Shown here piece by piece: positions 37,501 through 47,829 of a stretch of DNA of 64,000 nt. Origin of the DNA: Sarcocystis neurona (lineage: Eukaryota; Apicomplexa; Conoidasida; Eucoccidiorida; Sarcocystidae); assembly GCA_000727475.1 (NCBI GenBank), contig KL647305.1, forward strand, positions 1,868,594 through 1,932,593, given 5' to 3'. The translations under genes and the position numbers were made by a program. Each line of letters begins with the position of its first letter. Positions within the stretch are counted from its first letter, which is position 1. Under the pieces are notes generated by a model, which saw nothing but the letters and a program-made list of their open reading frames with translations, did not search any database and was not told where the DNA came from.

Positions 37501-38090
37501 ATAATCAGGCGTCAACCTTACGCACGTGACGGGTGACGAAAAGAAGGGGAAAATACGTACCCAGAAGAAATATATAGTTTTATATAGAGGTGCATGTGCA
37601 AACGTACACAACGCGGTCGTTTTGCCTGCCATAAATGTCTGTATGTACGGTCCCTACGTATATACAGAGGAGAAGCAGCAGGAGCCTCCGTACAGATGTA
37701 TGTCTACGTATGCAGGCAGACCACGTGACAGGTATACAGCAGAAACACATGTACAACGAAGGTATAAAGGGAGTGACAAAACGGGACAGAGAGATCCTAC
37801 CGTCTACGAAGAGATGTTTATATGCGAAGGAAAACCGAGGCTTCCGAGGACAGCCTGTGCTGTGCAAGCGGAGACACAAATAGATGTGTGAGTACGTGGG
37901 AAGTGATGGAGCTCCTATTCTACACGTGCACAGGAAGAGACGGAAGGAGGACGGACGGACGGACGACATATATTTATCGTAATTGTGCATATGCGTGGGG
38001 CAAGGGGAAAGACCTGAGAGCGGCTTAAAAGAGGTGGGGGAAGGCGACAATGCGGCCACGTCCACATTTTTTGTACCGGGATGAGTGAAG
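34561..38090. other. Repeat-rich spacer with one possible minus-strand exon
   Basis: 34561-35900 is CTG/TGC rich; the minus frame at 35515-35745 is an Ala/Glu heptad-like repeat (RAAEAAA units) that may be chance. A short minus frame at 35900-35809, after cttatag, reads NPFALLQLLLAALDLNKYV and could be a terminal exon. 36060-37420 is TA/TGTA microsatellite, including three copies of a tatgattcgtaca unit near 36840-36920. 37500-38030 holds overlapping frames without a domain. Confidence 0.35.
36675..36920. repeat. TA microsatellite with atgattcgtacatata units
   Basis: A pure TA tract lies at 36675-36700. From 36845 a TA tract followed by tgattcgtacata is repeated twice with nearly identical length before ending in tatggtgacc. 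Confidence 0.85.
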
Positions 38091-38433
38091 CCAGACACTG
38101 CAGCAGGTGTGTGAGTATCGCCCGCCCATGGGGACAGAGCCAGTGTATGACGCAGAGCCACTGCACGTGGAAGCGCACGAGCTACGTATCACCGACGTAC
38201 TGCAGTGGCGCGAAAAAGAAGAAGAAGGGAGCAGCGGCAGTCCCTGCGACCGGCAGAGCGCAAGAAGGTCTTCACACAAGAAAAAGAGCAGCGACTGCGG
38301 CAGTAACGTGTCGCATGCGACTCCTCCCCCTGTTCCTGCTCCTCCTTCTCGGCCGGCTGCAGCAGTAGCAGGCAGCCGTACAACCTGCCTGCACCACGCG
38401 CAGCAGGAGACGCAGCACCCGTTTCACCGATGA
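38091..38433 (+). CDS. Candidate exon, unknown protein
   Basis: A plus-strand frame is open from after a TGA at 38085-38087 to a TGA at 38431-38433. It begins QTLQQVCEYRPPMGTEPVYD, continues ELRITDVLQWREKEEEG and ends in Ser/Pro/Ala-rich sequence. The first half is not repetitive and looks coding. The exon boundary could be the acceptor gatgagtgaag at 38090. A competing frame with its own ATG at 38081 encodes a Cys-rich protein with a hydrophobic C terminus (LLPLFLLLLLGRL); only one can be right. The CAG-rich downstream stretch to 39000 may hold later exons. Confidence 0.3.
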
Positions 38434-39044
38434 CGTGAACACCAACAGCAGCAGCCACACGGAAGAAAAAAAGGTGGCGGTAGGATCGACCCCGACCCGG
38501 CACGGCACTGGCACGGCAGACGGGAAGAAGCAGCGCCGGCAGCACTCCCACACGCATAGGCTGCCAACAGCTGCTGCAGCTCAGGGCACAAGACGCAGCA
38601 GCGGCAGGGAAAGGCGGGCGGCCGCGGCAGAAAGAACCGGAGCAGATGGCAGCAGGGCTGCCTGAGCCTGTGATTGGACGATATAATCGAAGTAATACCA
38701 CCAGCGAGCCAAAAGACAACGGCAACAACCGACCCAGAAGCAGCAGCCTAAACAGCAGCAGCGAACGCACAGCAGCGGCTCCAGCGGCTGCGGCAGCTAC
38801 TACGCAACTGCAAAGCAGCACACGGAGTCCTTGAGGGGGTAACAAAGCAGCAGCAGCAGCAAGGCCGACGCAACAGTAATACGAGACAGCGACAACGCAG
38901 CAGCACAGCATCAGATGGGACGGCCGAAGCAGCGCATCGCAGCCGTCGTCGCTGTTCCCAGAGGCAGCAGCAGCGGCTGCAGCAGCAGCGATACCCTCGC
39001 ATCACGCCCGCGAGGGAGAAGGAAGCACCTCTGCACGTACACAC

Positions 39045-40344
39045 ATGTACGCATATATACGGCTATTTGAATCTCCTCTTTTTCACACTGCTTGCAGTCG
39101 TACTATATCCCCATACCTACACATGTGTAAGGCACTCTGCCTACTATGTGCTCGCCTACTCCCCGCGTATCCATGTATTTGCGTATATATATGCATGCAC
39201 GCAGAAGTGTTAATAAGCTGAATTCACACGTGCCTCCACACACTCCTGTACCTGAAAATAAGTCGCACCCACCCACAAATAATTACATACATATATATAT
39301 ATATATCTATATATATATATGTGTTAATGTGTATCCGTATACGTACTCCCTGAGTAGAGACATTCATATATATATATATATTTATGTATACCGATGATGC
39401 TACACAATTCACGCAGGAGTGGGTGCCGCGCATTACGCGCATGCAGGGATAGCTGTTGACAGCGTCTATGCACCACCTGTACAGCAAACAAGAACAGCAG
39501 GCCACACCATACGTGGAACAACAGAGAAGCAATAGGCAGACGAGAGAGGCGGAGACGCGCTATATATATCTATATATATTTATGCAGGGAGACAGGGAGA
39601 GCGAGAACAGATAGATATATCTACATATACTCATGGAGAGAGAAATACCGATTGACGTAAACACGTGAACAAACGTGCGTATATATATATATGTACACCT
39701 GCAGGCGGGACGTTCTTTGTGATCTGTGGACACGTACGCGTCGATAGAATAGGCAACAACATACAGAAGACCTTGCGAAAAGACATACACACGCGTGTAA
39801 CCTGGCAGATACATACAAATATATATATATATACGTATATATCCCCCTATATTTGTAGAACCACCCAGATAAGACACAGATACTTCGGTGCAGAGGCCGC
39901 AGTAGGTATGCGTACATGCTCATACACACGTAGGTACGCATAGGCCCCCCATTACGGCACGGCTGTCAATCGCATATATATATATATATATACATCTGCA
40001 CACATACCCCTTCATCCGTATGCCCAATCATGTGTGTCCAAAAGCTTGTATGACTGCAAATATATTTGCAAATACATATCCCACATATATGTATAGATAT
40101 GTGGACACAACTAGGTTTGTGGAGGACGTCTAGAGAGTGGACTGAGAGGCGACCCACACCGGTGGGCCTACGTGCCCCCCACCCGTTCTCCCCTGGTCCA
40201 CGTGTACATAAATGAGAGGTAGACGAGTAGAAACCCATACACACAAATACGTAAGAACAGACGGATAGACAGAGAGAGAGAAGAGGAGAGTGCTGCCAGG
40301 CCTGCTACGAAGAAATGTGTAAATGCACGCGACGTCACGCATAG
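39045..40344. other. TA-microsatellite spacer, no gene
   Basis: Tracts of TATATA at 39293-39320, 39545-39575, 39683-39692 and 39972-39991 alternate with TGTA/CACA sequence. Translated frames are Tyr/Ile/His-rich products of the repeats. Confidence 0.6.
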
Positions 40345-43300
40345 TTATACGCCTGCATGCGGCGCTTCCAGGATATGAGAGCTGTTCTCCAGGCTGATGG
40401 ACCCAAGTGCCCTCAGCACTGGTGTGCACCGCACGAGCGAGGTGTACGTACACCGGAAGTGTGCCAGCGTTTCTCGAGGTGTACACGCGGACACCAGCAG
40501 CGTCGAGAAGACTGACCCAGTAGCTCGAAGAAAGATAGCCACGCGTGCTGGCGGGCAGTTCTCTTTCCTGAGGAACTCCTTTTTTTCCTCTTGCTGTCGA
40601 CTTGTCGTTTTACTTCGGCTTCTCAACTTTGGCTCGTCACCTCTTCCTGCCTGTGATGCCCTGCGACTGCTCGGCCCCCTCTTGATACCGGCTTTCTCTC
40701 CTGCGGTGCTGATGCCGCCCGAGCTTCTGCTGTCCCGACAGCGTCTGCTGCCGCAGCAGCTTCTGCTGCCCCTCCGTGCCTCCACATCTCTTTGTCCGTC
40801 ACGACCGATCGCTGTCGGCCTTTCACATCTGTTGGCAGTCTTGTCTGCTACTACCCTGTCGCAGTCTACTACCACTTCCCCGCTGCCGGGGCTGCCTGCT
40901 CCTCTGCCACTGCTGCCGCTCCTGTTGTCTGGTCTCCTGCTGCTGCAGGACGCGGCTGCTCCCCTGTAGCTGCTTCCCTCTGAGCCTCCCTCTCCTTCTT
41001 CGTGTGCTGCTCTCTTCGTTGTTCTTGCTACTGCTTCTGATACAGCTTGGGCTGCGGGGTCTGCTGCTTCCCTGTTTTCTGCTGCCACTGCTGCACTGGA
41101 TGCGAGTCTTCCCAGTGGCGGCTGCTGTTGCAGCTCGACACGTCGCTGTGTTCGTACAGCCGAAATGTCGCAGTTCTTATCCTCCTCCTCTGGTAGCTGG
41201 GGTTGCTGGTGCCGCTGCGGCTGCTGGAGCAGTACTTCCCAGCGGTGCCGCTGCTGCTGCAGACCCTGCGGTTGTTGTGGTGTTGCCTCCCCCTGAAGCT
41301 CTTTCTGCTGATTCAATCTGCGCTGCTGCTCTTGAAGGCGGAAGGGTCGCTCTTGCCGCTCCTGCTGCAGTGTTCCGCGCTGCTGCTGCTTCAGTCGCTG
41401 CAGGCTTTGCTCCTGCGGCTGCACCGTGGCAACCAGCTGCAAGGCCCTCCCTGACGCTCCTGCTGCTGCTGCTTCTTTGGCACCCCGGACTGAGCGTGGC
41501 TCACCCGGTCCACCTGTCGTTGCAGCAGCCTCAGCAAGATCCTCCTCAGCTCCAGCACGAACACAGCAGTAGTTACCCCCAGTAGCCTCACGCGCAGCAC
41601 CAGAAGCCGCTACTTCTGTAGCAAACGCATCTGCCGCTGCTGCTGTCGCACTGCGACGTCGAACCAGAACGCAGTCCCCTGCCACTGCGCAGGCAACAGC
41701 AGTGGCAGCAGCAAGCCCTTGTGTTTCTCTTCCATACGCGGCATCGCCAACAATATCAGCAGCAGCATCTTCTGCAGCCACCAACCACGTCGACGGGGGT
41801 CGAAATCTATGTAATACCTGTTCTGGACTCGCAGCAGCAGACCCTACTATCCTGGCTGCTGTCGAAACAGGAGTGCCAGCAGCAAGCACAGCAGGGGGAG
41901 AGACAGCTCGGCCATCGACAGGAGCAGAATTCTTGGCAGCAGCCGCAGCAGCAGCAGGGGACGGAAGAACAGCAGCGGCAGAAGGTGCGTGCGAGTGCGC
42001 AAGTCGAGGCGCTGCTGCGACGTGGCATCTGCGCACATCTGCAGAGGCAGCAGCAGGTGCTCTGAAGAACCGAGCTGCTGCTGCTGCCCCAGTGGTCCAT
42101 CTATCAGCATTCAGGAGGGCAGGCAGAGCTGCTGCGTATGAAATTTCTCCGCGCTGGAACAGGCTACGCTGGACTGCTGCTGCTGCCCTGCACCACTCCG
42201 CGCTGTTGCCTGCTGCTGCTGCTGCGACTCTGCGCAGATCTGCGCTGCTGCTGACGGCGGCTGCTGCGGCCGAGCGGCATGCCGCCCGGAAGCGTGCGGC
42301 TGCAGCAGCAGCAACTGCCGAGGCTGCTGCAGCTTTGGCAGCACTGCTCCGCGGCTGGCGGCCTCGACCACCGTCTGCTGCCGCGAAACAAGAGCCTTGC
42401 CAGGAGAAAAGCGGGAGGGCAGCACGGGCCTCCACCACGCCTCTGCGGTCTCCGCCTCCTGTACCGCGGCGCCTGTGCTGCCGCATATGCAGCTGCTGGT
42501 TCTGGAGAGGCTGCTGCTGACGCTGCCGCTGATGCTTCCGCTGATGCTGAAGTTGCTGCTGAAGCTGAAGTTGCTGCTGATGCTGTCGCCGCTGATGCGG
42601 CTGCTGCTGCTGATACTCTTGCGGCTGACGGTGTTGCTGCGGCGCATGGAGCTGCTGTTGCGGCCTCTGCAAATTCTCAAAACACACCTGCTCCTGTTGC
42701 TGCAGGCGGGACCGCTGTACTGCCTTGTCTCGGTAGTGCTGATGGTCTACCTGCCGGACGTGCTGCTGCTGCTTTCTCGCTTGCTGCTGGAGCGTCAGCG
42801 TGTCATTCCCCCGCATTCTGTTGCTTTCCTCCTGCTGCTGTTGCAAGGGCTTCTGGTCCTCCTGCAGCGAAGCCCGCCTGTCGAAAGTTTTGCTGGCTGC
42901 TGTCGGTGCCTCCGTCTGCTGCTGCTGCTGTCGCGTCGCCTGCTGCAATGCTTGTGCCTCGTATGCGGCGCTGAATGTCTCTGCTGCATCAGCTACCTCT
43001 GCGGTACCTGCTGATCTCTGTGCAGCTGCGGCAGCTGCTGCTCCTCCACCACCGCGTTCTGTCACTGCCTCATGTTCTGCGGCTGTAACGTCTGCCGCGG
43101 CCGCCGCTGCTGTTGTTGCAACATTGGCGGGCCTCTGCTTTTCTGCTGCCTCTTCTTCTGACAAGACGTCTTGCGTCTCTTCCTCTGTTGCACCAGCACA
43201 TGCCCTCCTCTTCTCCTTCTCCTCTTCGGCTACTCTTCTTTTCGCTGAGCAAGCTGCTGCTGCTACTGTTACCTCGTCTCCTGCTTCTGCTGTTGCCCCG

Positions 43301-46179
43301 CCGCTTGCCGCTACTCTTGCTGCTCCTGATTGCATTTCCGACCGCAGCCGCGGGTTACCCGCTCCCCTGTTCCAGGCGCTGCTGCTCCACGTCACTTCGG
43401 TTGCTGCATCTGCGGACCTCCTCGTATTGTTGTTCTCCCCTACCGCAGTCCGCCGCTCCTGCTGCGACCCGTCAGAAGCTGCCCTTGCTGTTGCCGGGTC
43501 CGATCCAGCAGAAGTCACATTACCGTGCTGCGACCGCGGAAGCCTGTCAGTCTGCATCACATCGTCGACACGGCTGCCGTCCTGCTGCTGCGGCACCCAA
43601 TGCGCAGCTGTCTGCCCCAGTCCGCCCCGCGGTGACATGTCCCATGACGTAGACTCTGCAACACGAACAGCAGCAGAGGAACCAACACCAGCAGCGGCGG
43701 AAGCGGCACTAGCCCGAAGCTCTGCTGCAACGGTGGGGTCTGCTGCAGCAGCATCATTTGATGCAGCACGAATAGTGGGCGATGCTGCTGCCGTTATGAA
43801 GAAGCGCGGGTGTCTGACGCTGCAATCGGTCCGCAGGCTTCTCTCTGCAGCTTCTTTGCTGCTGCCCGTCCGGCGCCTGTTGCAATTATCGCTGCTGCTG
43901 TGGCGACCGCTGCTGTTGCTGCGCGTCTGGTTCCACCTGCTGGCGCCGCTGCGGCTGCCTCTGCCGCGCCGGCTCCTGTTGCTGCTGCCGCTTCTGCGGG
44001 TCTTACGTCTTCCGGCGTATGGGCGGCTCGAGAGGTGCGCAAGTCGGCGGCAGCTGCGTAGGGTTGCAGCGTCAGGGTTTTCTGCTGATTTGTCCTCGGC
44101 AGTCCCAGCTGCAGTCGCCGCTTCCTGTTCCGCGCCTCTTACTTTTCCCCTGCGTTTCGCAGCATCTTCTGTGTCTGCGTTCACTTGTTGGGGATGCTGC
44201 TGGAAAGACGAAGCGGCACCACGAGCATGTGAAGAAAGAGAGCGACAGCAGCAGCCCGTTGTGTTGCTTTCCTGCTCGTTTTCAAGCCAGCAACACCCGG
44301 TGCTGCTGCTATCGACCTCACATCCTCTGCTGCTGCTGCTTCTTCCTCTCCTGCTAGATGTGAACACAACGAGTCTGCTGCTGCAAACGCTTGATCTGCT
44401 CTCTCCGCTGCTCCGTCCCCCTCTGCCGCTGCTGTTTCCCCTGTCACGGACACTACTGCTGCTCCTCCCCGTGCCGCTTCTGCCAGTACTGCTATAATTC
44501 TCCGCACACGTGACCCATCTCCCCCCTCTGCTGCTCCTGCCACTTCGATCCCTGCTGGGACTGCGTCCGGTGCTCCCGCTGTCTCTGTTGTCGTTACGAT
44601 CGTACTGCCTTTCTTGGTTGCTGCTGCTGCTGGCAGCGCTACCATCGGCGCTCCGGCGGTGACTTTCTCCGCGGCGTATGCCACATCTGCTCCTCCTTTC
44701 CTTGCTGTCAGCCTTTGGGGTCCTCTTGCTGCTGTTGTGTCCGCTGCTCTTGCTGCGGCGGGCCTCGCCGCCGCTTGTGCGTCCTCTCCAGCTACAGCCG
44801 CTCCTCTCCCTGCCGTTTTTGTTGTGAGCGCTGCCGCAGCTCACCACCCTGCTGCTGTCGTTCCCACGCTTGCTGCAACCGCTTCTTCTTTTCCTGCTGC
44901 GGCTGCAGATGTCTCTCCTGCTGCTGCGACGCCTGCTTCTCCTCCTACTGTCGTCGGACGAAGGGGAGGAAGACAGCGCATGCCCATGCAGCACCACGTG
45001 TCTCCTACTCGCAGCAGCGGGCAGCATCAGCACCGGATAAGGCAGCCCCACATCAAGGTAAGATGCCAGTGCTGCGACCGTATATGCAAACCAACCTAAA
45101 GCAGCCAGCGCTCCTTCACCTTCCTGCTGCAGTGTCGGGCCACTACCGCATGCAGCTGCTGCTGCGTCTATGACTGCACTGCTAGCAGCAGCAGCAGCGC
45201 CACCATGCCAACGTGGCAACGTCTCTGCAGCAGCAGCAACAGGAGAGGCCGGTGCGGCACCAGCAGCCGCAGCAAACACAGGGAACACATCAGTATCTCG
45301 AAAGTCACAAACTCTTGGCGCAGGAGTAGCAGCAGCGCGCTCCGCAGCACAATTGGCGCGAGGAACGGCGGAAAGCGCAGGAAACGAATGAGGAGAAAGA
45401 GCAGGTGCGACAGCGTCACCGGCAAAAGGACGACCCGCAGGGTTGGACTGATGATTTCTAACGCTGGCTGCAAGCTCAACACCTGTAGAAGCAGCAGCAG
45501 CTGCGTTGGCAGCGCAAGCAGTGCCAGCACCTGTTGAAGAAGAAGAAGACGCATTCGCAGTTGCTGAGGTAACGGCAACGGCATGCGAACAAAAAACACG
45601 GGCAGCACATGGGGCCAAAGCTGTAGCGGCGCTTGAGGCAGCACCAGCAGCTGCTTCTGGAGCAGCTGGTGCAGCAATAGCTGAAGATGGACAACGAAAG
45701 GCATGCGGTGCAGCAGGGAGCGTTTTCGACAGGCGCACAGCAGCTGAAGAGATAGAGAGAGCCGCAACAGTTGCCGCAGCACCAACGGCAGCGGCCGCAC
45801 TAGCAGCAGCAGCAGCGACACGTCGCCGCGTCCTGACCGAAGAAGCAGCGAGGGGAAGAGGACCTGAAACAGCAGCAGCAGCAACGGCAAAACGCTCTGT
45901 CGTCCAAATAAGGCACACACAAGCCGAAGCAGCAGGCTGCAAAGGAGCACCATTCGCTGCAACAGAAGAAAAAAGCAGAGGCCCTGCGGCCACTCCCGCA
46001 CCCATGGCACCAGTAGACACAGAAGACTCAGCCAAGCGTGGCGCTGCCTTCGGTGCTGCTTCACTCTTTCCCTGCTGCTGCTCCCCTCTTGTCACTGTCG
46101 CGCATGCACAGCGCAGCGCTCCCAGCTGCAGCAATAAGAAGAGCAGGCACCGCCGGCCTGAACGAAAGATCGAACCCAC
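40345..46179 (-). CDS. Giant protein with homopolymeric Ala/Gln/Ser repeats (about 1940 codons)
   Basis: The longest open frame of the window has no internal stop over 5.8 kb. Its first codon is GTG, with an in-frame TGA two codons before, so the true start is an upstream exon; the acceptors ttcgttcag and ttattgctgcag just inside are candidate boundaries. Near the start lies a hydrophobic stretch (CLLFLLLQLGALRCACATV) like a signal peptide. Then follow Ala-rich sequence with one likely membrane segment (ALGWFAYTVAALASYLDV), an Arg/Ser/Gly-rich domain, Ala/Glu-rich and poly-Gln blocks, and a repeat-free C terminus (RVAIFLRATGSVFSTLLV). Stretches such as SRVDDVMQTDRLPRSQHGN and FDRRASLQEDQKPL support this frame over the long plus-strand frames. 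No domain is recognised. Whether it is one exon throughout cannot be settled here. Confidence 0.5.
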   Translation of the reverse strand: MGSIFRSGRRCLLFLLLQLGALRCACATVTRGEQQQGKSEAAPKAAPRLAESSVSTGAMGAGVAAGPLLFSSVAANGAPLQPAASACVCLIWTTERFAVAAAAVSGPLPLAASSVRTRRRVAAAAASAAAAVGAAATVAALSISSAAVRLSKTLPAAPHAFRCPSSAIAAPAAPEAAAGAASSAATALAPCAARVFCSHAVAVTSATANASSSSSTGAGTACAANAAAAASTGVELAASVRNHQSNPAGRPFAGDAVAPALSPHSFPALSAVPRANCAAERAAATPAPRVCDFRDTDVFPVFAAAAGAAPASPVAAAAETLPRWHGGAAAAASSAVIDAAAAACGSGPTLQQEGEGALAALGWFAYTVAALASYLDVGLPYPVLMLPAAASRRHVVLHGHALSSSPSSDDSRRRSRRRSSRRDICSRSRKRRSGCSKRGNDSSRVVSCGSAHNKNGRERSGCSWRGRTSGGEARRSKSSGHNSSKRTPKADSKERRSRCGIRRGESHRRSADGSAASSSSNQERQYDRNDNRDSGSTGRSPSRDRSGRSSRGGRWVTCAENYSSTGRSGTGRSSSSVRDRGNSSGRGGRSSGESRSSVCSSRLVVFTSSRRGRSSSSRGCEVDSSSTGCCWLENEQESNTTGCCCRSLSSHARGAASSFQQHPQQVNADTEDAAKRRGKVRGAEQEAATAAGTAEDKSAENPDAATLRSCRRLAHLSSRPYAGRRKTRRSGSSNRSRRGRGSRSGASRWNQTRSNSSGRHSSSDNCNRRRTGSSKEAAERSLRTDCSVRHPRFFITAAASPTIRAASNDAAAADPTVAAELRASAASAAAGVGSSAAVRVAESTSWDMSPRGGLGQTAAHWVPQQQDGSRVDDVMQTDRLPRSQHGNVTSAGSDPATARAASDGSQQERRTAVGENNNTRRSADAATEVTWSSSAWNRGAGNPRLRSEMQSGAARVAASGGATAEAGDEVTVAAAACSAKRRVAEEEKEKRRACAGATEEETQDVLSEEEAAEKQRPANVATTAAAAAADVTAAEHEAVTERGGGGAAAAAAAQRSAGTAEVADAAETFSAAYEAQALQQATRQQQQQTEAPTAASKTFDRRASLQEDQKPLQQQQEESNRMRGNDTLTLQQQARKQQQHVRQVDHQHYRDKAVQRSRLQQQEQVCFENLQRPQQQLHAPQQHRQPQEYQQQQPHQRRQHQQQLQLQQQLQHQRKHQRQRQQQPLQNQQLHMRQHRRRGTGGGDRRGVVEARAALPLFSWQGSCFAAADGGRGRQPRSSAAKAAAASAVAAAAAARFRAACRSAAAAAVSSSADLRRVAAAAAGNSAEWCRAAAAVQRSLFQRGEISYAAALPALLNADRWTTGAAAAARFFRAPAAASADVRRCHVAAAPRLAHSHAPSAAAVLPSPAAAAAAAKNSAPVDGRAVSPPAVLAAGTPVSTAARIVGSAAASPEQVLHRFRPPSTWLVAAEDAAADIVGDAAYGRETQGLAAATAVACAVAGDCVLVRRRSATAAAADAFATEVAASGAAREATGGNYCCVRAGAEEDLAEAAATTGGPGEPRSVRGAKEAAAAGASGRALQLVATVQPQEQSLQRLKQQQRGTLQQERQERPFRLQEQQRRLNQQKELQGEATPQQPQGLQQQRHRWEVLLQQPQRHQQPQLPEEEDKNCDISAVRTQRRVELQQQPPLGRLASSAAVAAENREAADPAAQAVSEAVARTTKRAAHEEGEGGSEGSSYRGAAASCSSRRPDNRSGSSGRGAGSPGSGEVVVDCDRVVADKTANRCERPTAIGRDGQRDVEARRGSRSCCGSRRCRDSRSSGGISTAGEKAGIKRGPSSRRASQAGRGDEPKLRSRSKTTSRQQEEKKEFLRKENCPPARVAIFLRATGSVFSTLLVSACTPRETLAHFRCTYTSLVRCTPVLRALGSISLENSSHILEAPHAGV

Positions 46180-46321
46180 GGGTCACAGGCAACGAGTATA
46201 CATGTATCTTCATATCCATGTTACCCATGTCTACACATTCGGGGAAGACGTGCACATATGTTTATATGGACCACCGGAACCACACATGGACGAGCATCAC
46301 GCATGCGCAGGTATATATTGG

Positions 46322-46358
<37 letters not shown>

Positions 46359-47829
46359 GGGGAAGAGTATGCCTGAGTGGTGTGCAGATTTTATATATAT
46401 TCTCGTGGATTGGTAGCCGGGGAGATTACGACGGTGTGTGGTAGAGACCCTTTTGTGCGTGGGTCGCCGGTGAGATGGACTGCTGCAGCTACCGGCTGCA
46501 GCGCGACGGAAGGCAAGCAGCAGCGAGACACACGAGCAGCAGCTGCAGCAGCAGCGGCACCAGCAAGGACAGCAGCGGTAGCCGTGTCACGTAGTGGATT
46601 AATGTGGCCTCTCTCGACTTCTCACCCGTCGTCGTCTTCTCTCTTCGTGAAATTATTCGCCAAGATATATACATGCAAGCCTCTCAAAGCAAACGAGTGT
46701 CCGTCTCGACATCCTTGATAATATGTATGTGAACGTGCAGAAATGTACTAGTGATAGAACAACATATACGGACAGCAGGATACGCATGAACACCTGTGTG
46801 TGTCCACACGTTCATACACACGTATATATATATATGAACACATACATGTATATACATGTACATGTATGCCTAGAGAGAGACAGACAGACACAGCACAAAA
46901 GATGTACACATCTATATATGTCATGTGCTATTCAGGCGCTGAAGCAAAACTATACAAAACCGTCCAGATGGACTGATAGATAGACTTGCACAGATACGCG
47001 GACAAGGACAGACGCATGTACACGTACGCATACAGAGGCGTACCAGCGGACGACTGGGGAAGCGGCCAGGGCCACCAAAAATGGGAGAATTGGAAAGGGA
47101 AGTATGCGCCTCTCTCACGGTCAAGGGAGACCGCGTGGACGTCACACACAGGCATCGCGCTACGTCCGGCGGGTCGACAAATACATGCAGATAATCTTAC
47201 GTGGGACTCCCTGTCTTAACGTACGTACAACATGTATGAGTGAAGCCGTGTAGTAGCCATGTATCTGCCTCGCCGACTTCTTCTATCGGCGCCACAACGT
47301 TACCCATATACTTAACATCCACACACGTGCACATACATATACACACATATGTGCTACACACTGAAAAATAACGTATATATATATATATATATTCGTATAG
47401 AGGTATGGATGTATCGAGGCACGTTTGCTCGTGTGTGTGTATTTAAGCGTACTAGGACGTAGTCTGTACATATGCACGCATACATACAGATATACATAAA
47501 CGTGTGGAGGAGAGAAAAGAGAAAGGGAGACGAAGAGAGAGAGGACGTCTACGTGTATTTATATCCACATGCGCAAGTGGGTGTACGTATGTATAGAAAG
47601 ACTTGTGCCTGAATACGCGAGACAGAAAAGAAGCGGTGCCTGCGGCACGGGGTCGTAACACCTTTGCACGGCTTGCTGCTGCTGCTGAGAGCGACAACCA
47701 GGCGCATCTGCTGCTGGTGGTGGCTCCCTGAGCAATCGTTGCTGCTGCTCGTACTGCTGCTTTAGTGCTGAAGAACGTCCGCTGCTGCAGCAAACGACAC
47801 ACATTTGCTGTTGCTGCTCCACCCCGGCA
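46180..47829. other. Spacer with long TA tract
   Basis: A TA tract of about 35 bases sits at 46323-46358 and another at 47374-47391. 46480-46590 is CAG rich. No exon can be supported; the 5' exon of the gene ending at 40345 is expected here. The minus frame at 47452-47802 is a possible exon without features. Confidence 0.4.

Noticed and set aside
42800..44497. 565-codon plus-strand frame opposite the 40345-46179 gene
   Set aside because: It is the mirror of Ala/Gln/Ser codons in the CAG repeats, giving Leu/Ala/Cys runs, while the non-repeat parts read better on the minus strand.
40345..46179. GTG at 46179 as a genuine start codon
   Set aside because: Nuclear apicomplexan genes start with ATG; a stop lies two codons upstream, so an upstream exon is more likely.
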